From Arenibaculum pallidiluteum (GTDB lineage: Bacteria; Pseudomonadota; Alphaproteobacteria; Azospirillales; Azospirillaceae): DNA of 64,000 nt. The notes below the pieces were generated by a model. That model was not told where the DNA came from. It was given only the letters and a program-made list of their open reading frames with translations, and did no database searches. The stretch is taken from contig NZ_JAFIQU010000023.1 of assembly GCF_017355985.1 (NCBI RefSeq), forward strand, positions 21,658-85,657, in the 5' to 3' direction. The translations under genes and the position numbers were made by a program. Within the stretch, counting starts at the first letter, position 1, and the number at the start of each line of letters is the position of its first letter. Positions 49,901 through 55,539 of the stretch are shown here, piece after piece.

Positions 49901-50772
49901 TCGCCTCCAACGTCTCCATTCTCCACCCCGCCTCGGGTGCGAAGGTGCGCAGTGGCTGGGTCGGCGCCGACGATGGGCTGCTGTTCTTTGATGCTGATGG
50001 CGATGGTGTCGCCGGTTCGGTCGAGGAGTATGCGTTCTCGGGGTACCACCCGGACGCGATGACGGACCTCCAGGGGCTCGCGCTGGCCTTCGACGAAAAC
50101 CAGGACGGTCGCCTGGATGAGGCGGATTCTCGCTGGTCGCAGTTCGCGGTCTGGCAGGACGTCAACTCCGACGGTTTCTCCGACGCTGAGGAGATCCTGT
50201 CGCTCGCGACCTTGGGCATTGTCTCGATCGATCTCCTCGCGAAAGAGCCGGGCCGCTTCCAGGACGGTAACATCGTGATGGGCGAAGTCGCCGCTCACAC
50301 CGCGGATGGCGGGTCCTACACGGCAGCGGACGTCATCTTCGGTTTCGACACGACCGGCTTGGCCCGGTTCGCGGAGCCGCAGGACGAGGATCTTCCGAAT
50401 CTCTCGCCCTTGCCCGCCGGCAGCGCCACCGCCGAACCCGGTCCGGAGGCCGAAGGGCCGGTGGCGTCCACCGCAGAGGCTGTCGACACGGCAGTCGCGG
50501 ATTCCGCTCGGACCGAGCAGGAGATGGCGGTTCGTGGCGGGGAGAGCTCCGTTGCCGCCGATTTCCGTGCCGACACGGCGGCAGCTTCCGAAGCCCCGGA
50601 CGAGGGCGCCGTCCAGAGTGCAAGTGAAGCCGAGCAGATGGCGGCGGCAATGGCGTCCTTCGATGCCGCTTTCGGCGCCAACGATACCGAACCCGATCAG
50701 GGCTGGGAGGCGTCGGTGATGGTGTATCCGGCGCCCGACGACCCGCCGCGCGAGCTCGAAGAGGCCGCGTAG
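34927..50772 (+). CDS. Giant RTX calcium-binding repeat protein, 5281 residues
   Basis: This is a type I-secreted RTX protein of about 0.5 MDa. Residues 1 to 770 are non-repetitive, with a glycine-zipper hydrophobic stretch (IPIPGVGALIGSFIGSTVG near 435 to 455) like those of pore-forming or membrane-inserting RTX proteins. Array 1 (about 780 to 1270) and array 2 (about 1887 to 4970) are GGxGxDxL nonapeptide blocks separated by modules of the type VTVDLAAGTGxGGDAEGDVL-SGIEDLTGSAHADRL. I count about 35 such modules. An alanine-rich helical segment (about 1320 to 1880) links the arrays. The C-terminus has EF-hand-like DLDRDGVEL, DADGDGVAG and DENQDGRLD. The C-terminal export signal is not obvious. 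It is followed by its own exporter genes. Function could be toxin or adhesin. Confidence 0.92.
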   Translation: MSGPKHITLAIRNVEGGGYHISAAGKDDSGYSFGPTQGDLRKNREARQTLDGLITNFGERYGITGALAETIKKSFTIQGKMDPNDPIWSNRDKLNALLGSAEARPFIDRMADIHVASAVAEVKTVSDAVSRKWNVTLDPASEALLATWTNMTGNLDTAERYFGGEEVTYNGKEQTLHHPPTFDDVYEYLRDNDYYRRNPRNFENNIEKVFKALDAAGIPRPVLPSSLLEGGDPDSPGGSDETLNGGSGEDSLHDAGGADSGDQRPIIDLPSLEDFQKAGVAGLGSIAGALTSIISGDNFIGNVVASPLASLISTDIFSSALGMEVAGDLISTFGESLPVSTVSFFTDRLTDILGLEGLADSLVDLALNAVIVSPLMNATLDVGTSLGEALSGVGLTNLLDAGMGTIGAFLGSKLIGAETLGGQILGAGGSAAGSIIGQAAIPIPGVGALIGSFIGSTVGRLVGNLFGGKPSAGPMAFADVDYEDGEYRVVSVGQDNHGDLGVARAMGEKVADALNAVLALTGGEPSKGNPTPFTVGYHKGEFLCQEPYDSNREKFGTDANRAVFEAVQRAIADMQLAGGDPIVMHALQAAQTGNLQELLNNLQAAADYSALVEAGMDPDEVLADPEQAGAWRSVLEKAKELGLDEAAKNAAAEQAAAAALDVTPAPEWEAEQGGETPDAVFFEPTSFVDPTELDEDGLPPELQALQGGATSEHRPASGDIGFGASSTAASAVNWVEAEYHGGGEGEAGGGGSSVLGPILGTGGIDAIAGSHDLKDTGIEFAVGSAGNDRVTGGNIAETISGAQGADTLVGGGGADLLRGGSGDDELRGGIGDDVLIGGTGDDLLSGGAGDDVLAGGGGDDKLTGGEGSDALDGGAGEDLLRGGTGADLLLGGSGDDRLEGEAGNDRLLGGAGDDTLDGGAGADRMWGGDGNDVLKGGTGADLLSGGAGDDVLVGGSGADRLDGGDGTDSVSYSASYAGVNVDLATGVGRGGEASGDVLSSVENVIGSRFADVLHGDAGANILSGMGGDDILAGGAGADTLVGGSGRDTVDYAHSNSAVYVNLAEGLGGGGHADGDHYSGIEDAVGSRHNDGLRGTDAANRLDGGAGNDLLRGDGGADTLIGGDGSDTAIYRGSSRGVAIDLEAGRGRGGEAEGDVLSSIENVIGSAHADILKGDAADNVLTGGEGADTLIGGAGSDTASYHEASGSVHVDLSQGRGLSGEAEGDVLSGIENLTGSRFDDELIGNSGNNVLVGGGGDDLLAGGAGNDTYIWRRGDGQDRVVDTGGNDAIALADVSGRDVRLSWDGQRLTIALPGGGAMVLEGHIEKLRFPDGSERELPRDAGSPDLQRLAAMAAQLDGGDSRQMALMAGTGGEAAVAALVERAVAYASATMRSYADQLEQAIQDRHDNNFADASRSHAEIRALSFDEQAGERAADRTAAAEAALQNARATGMEAEHVVAVPEAQAEPSALQTARATIDQARTQRTDATEAAVSPPAEDTAARPASTTAAAVVGASVGDAEAAARDALEDARTSIAAEAALVVSESGGATGDLAEAARMAEGALASAREAVDLARAMAEAEAQGTAIDASGTGDARAEQRRAPEGGSTRNPPASTGADASRTVSATEQALAAARAAAERARVAALAGAATLATVQAAAARGAADLVASGALTPDGIAAAADEMALAAAVGLSDAMTIGTVAELAPADRAAAQEDAVPVVIAAEDLRSSEPGDETTASAGRATGGTAATRSGDEDQAAFPAEGIAPDGSSGTFQQPPASVTSAGTQTGARDTSLAAPEDDTALDGSRAGWMSAPASSEDAASGEPADADMERDSRAAVTPITAPKTATVADWEAYDSSELLDFSTSPSPVTADLADWQATTNAAAKKHLRGSVFGDTLTGTDTANRIEGGSGDDLLVGGAGSDSLDGGEGIDTADYSGSGAGVTVDLAFGIGTGGDAEGDRLVAVENLRGSAHADRLIGDGEANRIEAGAGADTLSGAGGADTLAGGTGLDWADYSASAAGVAVDLAAGVGSGGDAEGDVLSGIENLAGSAGGDRLAGDAGANRLEGGGGDDQLSGGAGADTLSGGAGRDVADYSASGAAVVVDLAGGTGAGGDAEGDVLSGLEDVIGSAHGDRISGDAGANSLDGAAGNDTLSGGAGADTLQGGAGIDTADYSGSNTAVSVDLAVGSGRGGDAQGDVLGGIENLTGTGQDDALAGDGGANRLDGGAGDDTLSGRGGADTLSGGAGTDRADYSGSGAAVTVSLASGSGTGGDAEGDHLSGIEDITGSAFDDRLTGGGGSNRLDGGEGADTLVGGAGADSLAGGAGTDLADYRGAGSGVSVSLEAGVGAAGDAAGDVLSGIEDLAGSDFSDRLTGDAGSNRLDGGAGNDFLSGGGSADTLTGGLGDDTLAGGTGADLLEGGAGADTGDYSNSSAAVAIDLSSGTAAGGDAEGDVLSSIENLVGSALADALTGDAGSNRIEGGAGADTLTGGAGADTLAGGAGYDLVDYAASDAGVSVDLALGMGSGGDAEGDVLSDVEDVIGSDLDDVLGGDAAANWLQGGRGDDTIAGGAGADILEGGEGRDTLSYSGSASGVTVDLAAGAGVGGDADGDVLAGFEHVVGSAQDDMLLGSIAGEMLDGGAGADLLDGIAGDDTLVAGAGDDTVFGGAGSDSIDGGDGADLLVGGSGADVLLGGTGDDVLQGGDGADTLQGGAGMDLISYADAGAGIAIDLANGQGAAGDVVSGIEGAIGSAYADSLAGDAGANWLEGGAGHDTLAGAAGADTLVGGAGTDLADYAGSSAGVIVDLALGAGAGGDAEGDLLDGVEDLRGSDHDDQLAGDAGGNRIDGGSGNDILSGAGGADTLVGGAGTDRADYASSNTGVSVDLSVGAGTGGDAEGDRLEGVEDLAGSAHDDRLLGNGGSNRIEGGAGNDTLVGAAGADTLIGGAGADRANYSSSGTAVTVDLAAGTGLGGDAAGDRLSGVEDVTGSGYADLLLGDGGGNRLDGASGDDTLDGAAGSDTLTGGGGADALLGGDGDDLVQGGDGDDLLAGDGGADRLEGGAGDDLLQGGAGADVIDGGSGTDTLSYVGAGSGISVDLAAGLGTVGDAAGDSISGIEAVVGSAYADTIAGGTVAERIEGGAGNDLLAGGGGADTLAGGAGIDTADYSTSAGAVSVDLGAGTGIGGDADGDLLLGIEDLTGSAHADQLIGDAGANRLDGGAGSDTLKGGAGADTLAGGAGTDLADYAASGSAVAVNLTVGLGSGGEAAGDHLSGIEDLRGSGFADILAGDGGTNRLEGGAGADTIDGAAGDDNLGGGSGDDALFGGTGSDRLDGGDGDDLLSGGGDADFLTGGAGADTASYAGSADGVAVDLATGLGSGGDAAGDRLAGIENLLGSAHADGLTGDASGNRLDGADGADTLAGGAGADTLVGGEGRDRADYGTSSAGVRVDLAAGTGTGGDAEGDVLSGIEDLTGSSQDDRLSGDAGANAIEGGAGDDTLAGGAGADTLSGGAGADLADYSGSSAGVAVDLATGIGTGGDADGDTLSGIENLQGSSLADRLTGDAGGNSLAGGAGADTLAGGAGADTLAGGAGLDRADYSASQTGVTVDLAAGTGAGGDAQGDVLSEIDEVLGSAKGDTLLGDGAANRLDGGAGDDALAGGTGADTLIGGAGRDLANYEASSSGVTVDLAAGSGIGGDAAGDVLAGIEDLSGSAYADILLGDSLDNRLDGNSGNDTLDGGAGADSLLGGAGDDALLGGAGDDRVEGEAGTDLLVGDAGDDVLLGGDGDDILVGGAGADTLDGGAGVDQVSYEESTAAVAIDLGIGVGTAGEAAGDVFIGIEGVVGSTFGDALTGDAAANRLDGGAGDDVLIGGAGADTLSGGTGRDVADYSASGGGVTVDLMAGTGSGGDAQGDVLSWIEEVVGSAEADTLLGDGAANRLDGGAGDDVLAGGAGPDTLSGGAGRDTATYAGSGAAVSVDLVSGNGSGGDAAGDRLSGIEDLVGSDHSDTLLGDDDANVVSGGLGADTMEGGGGADTLLGGAGDDVMGGGSGADQLQGGDGADILFGGDGDDTLDGGAGDDVLQGGAGSDRLVGGDGHDLVSYAGSTSGLAIDLTLGEGTAGEAAGDSFDGVEGIVGSAHADTLSGGASDDRFEGNAGNDLLSGAAGADSLYGGMGLDTLVGGAGDDALYGDDGDDLLDGGDGDDVLDGGAGNDTIRAGAGNDYIVLSGGVDLVDGGDGYDAISFQQAASGVVIDVGTALGIEVVYGSSHGDILTGGAASERIDGAEGSDTLSGGGGNDVLLGGADNDTVSGGEADDYLQGDGGNDLLSGDAGVDELHGGDGDDRLVGGAGGDALYGGSGADRLEGGTEDDVLDGGSGVDDLWGGSGNDVLRGGDGADVVRGEDGNDLIEGGYGADVLDAGTGNDFVDGGADDDTILGSDGADTLQGGSGQDLLDYANSGAAVAINLETGLGVGGLAEGDVLSGFEIVRGSAGNDNIVGSYADETLAGGDGADLLDGRGGQDRLVGGAGHDILSGGDGEDTLIGGAGADALSGGSGRDRIDYSASWAAIDVRLWSGSAGIGGEADGDTFSGIEDIVGTAYADILAGDGYDNEIHGGGGNDTIRGREGNDSIYGDDGDDLIYNGPGYEYVDGGAGNDMISYYGSNGPVSVYLQGSWASVSGADVGESIIYNFEGVAGSNGFGDLLYGDGNANLIHGEGGNDTLGGGWGADTLNGGDGRDLVDYRGSSAVEVRLNEGYGRGGDAEGDRYSGIEDIYGSNDSDTLIGNNSANTIYGGDGWGNDTISGMGGNDTIYAGEGDDVIVIDGGYEAVDGGGGRDAVAFWNAGSGVTVRLFNGDNAGIAAGDYYTNVEDVFGSNYDDVIAGDAGSNVLRGRAGNDTFNAREGYNEVYGDEGNDLIWLSQYQDTQIWGGSGADTVAFSDASANVTIQSGWGAFDVYGSFGHGTIREVEYLQFSDRTIGTGGLAPIVIDLDRDGVELIDAVASNVSILHPASGAKVRSGWVGADDGLLFFDADGDGVAGSVEEYAFSGYHPDAMTDLQGLALAFDENQDGRLDEADSRWSQFAVWQDVNSDGFSDAEEILSLATLGIVSIDLLAKEPGRFQDGNIVMGEVAAHTADGGSYTAADVIFGFDTTGLARFAEPQDEDLPNLSPLPAGSATAEPGPEAEGPVASTAEAVDTAVADSARTEQEMAVRGGESSVAADFRADTAAASEAPDEGAVQSASEAEQMAAAMASFDAAFGANDTEPDQGWEASVMVYPAPDDPPRELEEAA
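37267..38740 (+). repeat. RTX array 1 within the giant protein
   Basis: Tandem 27-base-type units encode GGxGxDxLxGG nonapeptides, with four of the longer VDLxxGxGxGGEAxGD modules. It closes with GNDTYIWRRGDGQDRVVDTG, the usual end cap of haemolysin-type calcium-binding arrays. Confidence 0.85.
40585..49845 (+). repeat. RTX array 2 within the giant protein
   Basis: About 9.3 kb of related modules, roughly 31 by my count. Each pairs a DLAxGxGxGGDAxGDxLSGIExLxGS segment with 3 to 8 GGAGxDTLxGG units. The right-hand modules (after about 48.6 kb) are more diverged and richer in Tyr, Trp and Asn. Repeats this similar are prone to unequal recombination and to assembly error. Confidence 0.85.
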
Positions 50773-50809
50773 TTCATTCCGATCACGCCTGAGAGCCAAC
50801 GAAACGGAA

Positions 50810-53011
50810 ATGGCGAAGCTCGCATCCATCACGCCTGTCACGCAGGCGGCATCCGGCCCTGACAGTGGGCTGAAGGCCTTGGCACTCGTGCTGGCCTTCG
50901 GTGGCCAGCCGGTCGGGGCCGACCAGCTCGGCCAGGAGCTCGGGCTCGCCGACCGGCACGCCATTGCGGAGGATCTCGTGCGCCTTGCACGGATGCGTGG
51001 GCGCGAGGCCTCGGTCCGGAAGGTGGCGCGCCGCCGCCTCGCGACGGTCGGGTTGCCGGCGATCGCCGAATGGTGCGATGGCGGTTTCGTGGTACTGGCC
51101 CGGGTTGGTCCTGGCGAGGTGCTGATTCACGACCCCGTCGAGGGGCGGCCGAAGACGATCCCGAAGTCGGAATTCGAGGCTGCCTGGACCGGTCGGCTGG
51201 TCCGGGTCGGGCCCGCAGCCGGCCGTGAGGAGGACCAGCTCTCATTCCGCAGGTTCGGCTTCGGCTGGTTCCTGCCGATTCTGGCCAAGTACAAGCTCGT
51301 TCTGGGGCAGGTGGCGCTCGCCTCGTTGCTTCTTCAGCTCTTCGGTCTGGCTGCTCCCATGGTCGTCATGACGATCATGGACAAGGTGCTGACAACCGGC
51401 GGCCTTTCGACCCTGGACATGCTGGCCATCGGCCTGCTCGTGGCGGGCATCTTCGAGTTGCTGATGGGCCTCGTCCGGGGGCATCTGCAGGCCTTCGCGT
51501 CGAACCGGCTTGACGTCGAGCTGCAAGCGAGGCTGTTCAGCCATCTGTCCCGTCTGCCGGTCAGCTATTTCGCCGGCACCCAGACAGGCGCAACGGCGGC
51601 GCGTGTGCAGGAGCTGCAGTCGATCCGCAGCTTCCTGACCGGTGCCACCGTGACGACCGGCATCGATCTGTGCTTCACCGTCGTTTACCTGGCCGTGATG
51701 GCGCACTACGCGCCGGTCCTGACGCTGATCGTCGTCGCTATCGTGATAGCGATCTTCCTGATCTACGGCGTCGTGACGCCCGCGCTGAAGACGCGGCTGG
51801 CCCGCAAGACCGGTCAGGCCGCCGATGGACAGGCCTTCCTCGTCGAGACGGTGGGTGGGATCGAGACCGTCAAGAGCCTGGCCGTGGAGCCTCAGCTGCA
51901 GCGCAACTGGGAGGAGCACGTCGCCAAGCACACCCGAGCCGCCTACGACGCCGAGCAGCTGTCGTCGGGGATGAACCAGCTCGTCTCCTTCCTGAGCCGG
52001 CTCATGACGGTGATCACCCTGTGGCTGGGCGCGACGCTCGTGATCGGTGGCTCCATGACCGCCGGCCAGCTGATGGCCTTCAACATGATGTCGGGGCGCG
52101 TCCTGGCGCCGGCGCAACGCCTCGCGCAGCTGTGGCAGCAGTTCCAACAGACGCGGATCTCCGTCAAGCGCATCGGCGAAATCATGAACGCCCAACGCGA
52201 GCTCGCTCGGGCGACCGCCGCGAACCTGCCGGACGTGCGCGGGCGCGTCACCTTCGACCAGGTCACCTTCCGCTACCGCCCGGACCGTCCAGAGGTTCTG
52301 CGGCGCCTGTCCTTCGACGTGAGGCCGGGCGAGGTGATCGGGATCGTTGGATCCTCGGGCTCCGGCAAGAGCACCATCGCCCGGCTGATCCAGCGGCTTT
52401 ATGCCCCCGAGGGTGGAAAGGTCCTGATCGACGGCGTCGACCTGACGCTGGTAGACCCGTCCTGGCTGCGTCGGCGCGTCGGCATGGTGCTGCAGGAGAA
52501 CTTCCTGTTCAATCGCACTGTCCGCGAGAACATCGCGTTGGCCGATCCGACCATGCCTCTCGAGAGGATCATGGAGGCTGCGAAGCTCTCGGGCGCGCAT
52601 GACTTCATCCTCGCCCTGCCGGAGGCCTACGACACGGTTGTCGGGGAGCGTGGCGCGACGCTGTCGGGCGGGCAGCGCCAGCGGATCGCCCTCGCCCGCG
52701 CGCTCGCCACCGATCCGCGGATCCTGATCCTCGACGAGGCGACCAGCGCGCTCGACTACGAATCCGAACGCGTCATCCACGACAACATGCGCCGCATCAG
52801 TGCCGGCAGAACGGTCTTCGTGATTGCCCATCGCCTGGCGGCGGTGCGCGATGCCGACCGGATCCTGGTCATTGAGAACGGGGAGTTGGTCGAGGAAGGC
52901 AATCATGCGGACCTGCTGCGCCGGTCAGGCGGGCGCTACGCGGCCTTGCATCATCATCAGGTCGGCGGCGCCTTCGCGGCCATGTCTGAAGCCCTCAGCC
53001 CGGCGGAGTAA
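50810..53011 (+). CDS. Type I secretion ABC transporter (HlyB type)
   Basis: This 733-residue ABC exporter works in the inner membrane. The N-terminal C39-like domain (about 1 to 135) lacks the peptidase Cys: the position reads TQAASGPDSGLKALALV. It is therefore a docking domain as in HlyB, not a leader-cutting one. About six membrane segments follow (165 to 420). The ATPase has Walker A GSSGSGKS near 513, signature TLSGGQRQRIALARAL, Walker B ILILDEATSALD and the H-loop FVIAHRLAAV. It lies 37 bases after the RTX gene and 3 bases before the HlyD gene, so it is the dedicated exporter. Confidence 0.95.
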   Translation: MAKLASITPVTQAASGPDSGLKALALVLAFGGQPVGADQLGQELGLADRHAIAEDLVRLARMRGREASVRKVARRRLATVGLPAIAEWCDGGFVVLARVGPGEVLIHDPVEGRPKTIPKSEFEAAWTGRLVRVGPAAGREEDQLSFRRFGFGWFLPILAKYKLVLGQVALASLLLQLFGLAAPMVVMTIMDKVLTTGGLSTLDMLAIGLLVAGIFELLMGLVRGHLQAFASNRLDVELQARLFSHLSRLPVSYFAGTQTGATAARVQELQSIRSFLTGATVTTGIDLCFTVVYLAVMAHYAPVLTLIVVAIVIAIFLIYGVVTPALKTRLARKTGQAADGQAFLVETVGGIETVKSLAVEPQLQRNWEEHVAKHTRAAYDAEQLSSGMNQLVSFLSRLMTVITLWLGATLVIGGSMTAGQLMAFNMMSGRVLAPAQRLAQLWQQFQQTRISVKRIGEIMNAQRELARATAANLPDVRGRVTFDQVTFRYRPDRPEVLRRLSFDVRPGEVIGIVGSSGSGKSTIARLIQRLYAPEGGKVLIDGVDLTLVDPSWLRRRVGMVLQENFLFNRTVRENIALADPTMPLERIMEAAKLSGAHDFILALPEAYDTVVGERGATLSGGQRQRIALARALATDPRILILDEATSALDYESERVIHDNMRRISAGRTVFVIAHRLAAVRDADRILVIENGELVEEGNHADLLRRSGGRYAALHHHQVGGAFAAMSEALSPAE

Positions 53012-53014
53012 AGC

Positions 53015-54511
53015 ATGTCCGTTGCCGAAGTCAGAGATGGCCACGAAGACGCGCTGACTGCCGCAGCGCGCGCGCGTCCGCATGAGCCGCTGTCGGCGCT
53101 GGTGCGCGCGGATCGCTTCTCTCCCGCGCTGGTCGAAGTGGCGGAACGGGCGCCCACCGGCGTCGTGGTGTGGCTGCCTATGCTGATGGCCGTGATCCTC
53201 GCGGCCTTCGCAGGCTGGGCCTCATTCGCCCGGATCGACATCATCTCCAGTGCTCAGGGGAGGATCGTGCCCTCGGCGCGAGTGAAGCTGGTTCAGCCTC
53301 TCGAGACGGGGATCGTGCGGGCCATCCACGTGCGCAACGGCGACCGGGTGCGGGCCGGCGATCCCGTCCTGGAGCTCGATCCGACGGAAACCGGGGTGGA
53401 GCGTGAGACCCTCGATCGGCGCCTTGTCACCACACGGCTCGAGGCCGCGGCGCTGGAAGCCGAGCTGGCGGCCGTCGGTGGGGACAAGGCGCCGCCAACC
53501 GACCTGTTCGAGGCCGCGATGCCGACAGTCCGGGCATTGGCCCAGGCGGACGATCCCGATATGTGGTCGCCGCGGGCCGAAGCCGAACTGCACCGCACGG
53601 CGGCCCTTCGGGCTCAGCTGCTGGCAGGGGCATGGACATCGTTCCGAGGCAAGGTCTCCGCGGCTGAGGCCGAGATCGTCAAGCTTCGGGCGGCGCGTGC
53701 AGCGACCCAGGCCCAGGTCGCCAAGCTCGTTGCCGTCCAGCCGATTCTGCGGGAACGGGTCGAAACCCGGGCATATCTGGTCTCGCGCCAGCTGACGGCG
53801 AAGTCCGAGCTTCTGGAACTGCAGCAGGCGCTCGTCGAGAATGAGCGCGAACAGGACGTCCTGCGCCAGGGGCTCGCCCAGGCGGAGTCGGAACTCGGGC
53901 TCGCCGAGGAGCGCCGACGACAGCTCCTCGCTGATCGCCGGGAGGAGTTGCTGCGGCGCTTGAGTGAGCAGGACCAGCAGATCACGATCCTGTCGGCCGA
54001 TCTCCGCAAGGCGCGGGAGCGTATCGCCAGGCGCATGCTGGTCGCCCCTGTCGACGGTGTCGTTTCCGAGCTGTCCGTGCATACGCTCGGGGGCGTCGTC
54101 AAGGAGGCTGAGCCGCTGCTGAAGATCGTGCCGGACGACGACCGGCTGGAGGTTGAGGCGCTAATCCCGAACCGCGACGTGGGGTTCGTGCAGCCGGGCC
54201 AGCATGTGGTCGTCAAGGTCGATGCATTTCCCTACACCCGCTATGGCTCCATTGCCGGGACGGTTCAGAGCCTGTCTGCGGACGCCATGGGCAGCAGCGA
54301 TCCTTCGCCGGGCGCGATGCGCCCCGACCAGACGGCCTACAAGGCCCGAGTCGCATTGGCCCGCGAGACCATGAACCTCGATGGACGGGAGATCCGGCTG
54401 ATTCCGGGAATGACCGTAGTTGTCGACATCAGGACGGGTGACCGGACCGTTATGGAATACCTCTTGAACCCGGTGCTTAAATATCAGTCCGAGGCCCTGC
54501 GAGAGCGCTGA
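53015..54511 (+). CDS. HlyD-type membrane fusion protein
   Basis: HlyD-type adaptors link the ABC exporter with an outer-membrane TolC channel. The 498-residue protein has a cytoplasmic N-terminus of about 47 residues, one membrane helix (VVVWLPMLMAVILAAFAGW near 48 to 68), the first lipoyl half (VQPLETGIVRAIHVRNGDRV) and a long coiled coil (about 110 to 345). The second lipoyl half reads VAPVDGVVSELSVHTLGGVV, and a beta-barrel end contains LIPGMTVVVDIRTGDRTVMEYLLNPV, the usual family C-terminus (quoted only as the last 40 residues). It starts 3 bases after the ABC gene. No TolC gene is present in the window. Confidence 0.95.
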   Translation: MSVAEVRDGHEDALTAAARARPHEPLSALVRADRFSPALVEVAERAPTGVVVWLPMLMAVILAAFAGWASFARIDIISSAQGRIVPSARVKLVQPLETGIVRAIHVRNGDRVRAGDPVLELDPTETGVERETLDRRLVTTRLEAAALEAELAAVGGDKAPPTDLFEAAMPTVRALAQADDPDMWSPRAEAELHRTAALRAQLLAGAWTSFRGKVSAAEAEIVKLRAARAATQAQVAKLVAVQPILRERVETRAYLVSRQLTAKSELLELQQALVENEREQDVLRQGLAQAESELGLAEERRRQLLADRREELLRRLSEQDQQITILSADLRKARERIARRMLVAPVDGVVSELSVHTLGGVVKEAEPLLKIVPDDDRLEVEALIPNRDVGFVQPGQHVVVKVDAFPYTRYGSIAGTVQSLSADAMGSSDPSPGAMRPDQTAYKARVALARETMNLDGREIRLIPGMTVVVDIRTGDRTVMEYLLNPVLKYQSEALRER

Positions 54512-54949
54512 GATCGAGTGCGAGGACCGTCTCCGCGTTCCAGCAGGTTTCAACCGCATGAGGCGGTCGGCAGCTTCGCGACGGCGGAATGCAGACTGGT
54601 ATCAGAGCGGTCACCGACGTGACCCCGCTGGCGGCGGGGTCAGATCAGGCGCAGGCAAAGCAACAGGTGAGCGGCGGAGCAGGCATGGCCGAGTTCATGG
54701 TATGCCGTCTTCCACAGCAGCTCCTCTCGCATGTGCCGCCCGGCGCGAGAAGTGCCAGGCTATGTCGCCCCCTGTCCGTCCAGGCAAGCTTGTGCTGTCC
54801 GTGAGGACCCCATTTGGTGATCGAGACGATTGCCGAGGGCGCTGCGGTGCGACCAGAGCCGAGAACTCGCGGCGTCCGCGGGGCGCCGCACCGCACCTCA
54901 GCGCCACCATCCTCCATAGGGGTTTCGACAGCCGTGGTCGGTGGAGCCG
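54512..54949. other. Gene-free stretch after the RTX operon
   Basis: The 438 bases contain no open frame that resembles a known protein on either strand. I looked here for a RES-type toxin that would pair with the antitoxin-like gene at 54950 and found none. A perfect hairpin lies at 54620. Confidence 0.5.
54620..54642. terminator. Perfect hairpin after the RTX/type I secretion operon
   Basis: TGACCCCGC and GCGGGGTCA form a 9-base stem around TGGCG, about 110 bases past the HlyD stop. There is no T-run, so Rho-independent action is uncertain. Confidence 0.4.
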
Positions 54950-55312
54950 TCAAGCAAAGCCGCCGTTGCGAACGGTGTCTAGATGGGCGAGCACGGCATC
55001 GCTATGGCCGCCGGCCATCAGCTCCTCGGCTGTCACACCATCGAAGTCCGACAGGGGGTGATAGCGGAACCACAGGACTGCCTTAGTGGTGTCGCCGCCT
55101 AGGATCTCGGAAGCCATTGTGATCACGCGCGCCACCTTCTCTAGGTGCCCCTGCACAGCAGGTGATTCCGGGTTCTGCGAGAGACTGTTCCGAGGAACAT
55201 TCGCGACGCGAGCGAGCTGCGCGATGGACATCCGGAGCGTCTCGCTCATTCGCCGCGGTGAAATGACCCCTCGCTGGTCCGTCACCTTCTGCAGAAAAGT
55301 GCTAGGCTTCAT
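54950..55312 (-). CDS. Orphan antitoxin-like protein (Xre/MbcA/ParS toxin-binding domain)
   Basis: The 120-residue protein has an N-terminal HTH-like part (RMSIAQLARVANVPRNSLSQ). Its C-terminus, AVLWFRYHPLSDFDGVTAEE then SDAVLAHLDTVRNGGFA, matches the MbcA/ParS/Xre antitoxin toxin-binding domain that neutralises RES-type NAD-consuming toxins. No RES toxin gene lies on either side, so it is an orphan. It could be a remnant, or it could protect against toxins made elsewhere. Confidence 0.8.
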   Translation of the reverse strand: MKPSTFLQKVTDQRGVISPRRMSETLRMSIAQLARVANVPRNSLSQNPESPAVQGHLEKVARVITMASEILGGDTTKAVLWFRYHPLSDFDGVTAEELMAGGHSDAVLAHLDTVRNGGFA

Positions 55313-55539
55313 GACTTTCTGTGCGTGTCGCGTGAATCATGTGCATACGATGCGCACACGTCTCAGTTGCGGACTATCCTGCCAGCCCGTGGCGGTCATC
55401 GCTGTCGCCAGAATCACGAGATGCCGAAGCAAACAGGGACATCTGGGCCGGTAGCACTTCGAGGTCAGGCTCCGCAATGCGCGAAGCCCAAGAGGACCGG
55501 CACCTTGTTCACGTCGAAATGCGACTGGCCGGGCATGGC

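Noticed and set aside
48328..50964. 878-codon open frame on the minus strand opposite the RTX gene
   Set aside because: It mirrors the repeat composition of the plus-strand gene, has no domain and no ribosome site; the other long minus-strand frames under the RTX gene fail the same way.
54645..54953. Small minus-strand frame as a RES toxin next to the antitoxin-like gene
   Set aside because: The sequence is Cys- and Pro-rich with no RES motifs; no toxin could be supported.
54558..55061. 167-codon plus-strand frame
   Set aside because: Arg/Ser/Pro-rich, overlaps the antitoxin-like gene antisense and lacks any domain.
50773..55312. TolC-type outer-membrane gene completing the type I system
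   Set aside because: No frame in this stretch or the rest of the window resembles TolC; a distant copy must serve.
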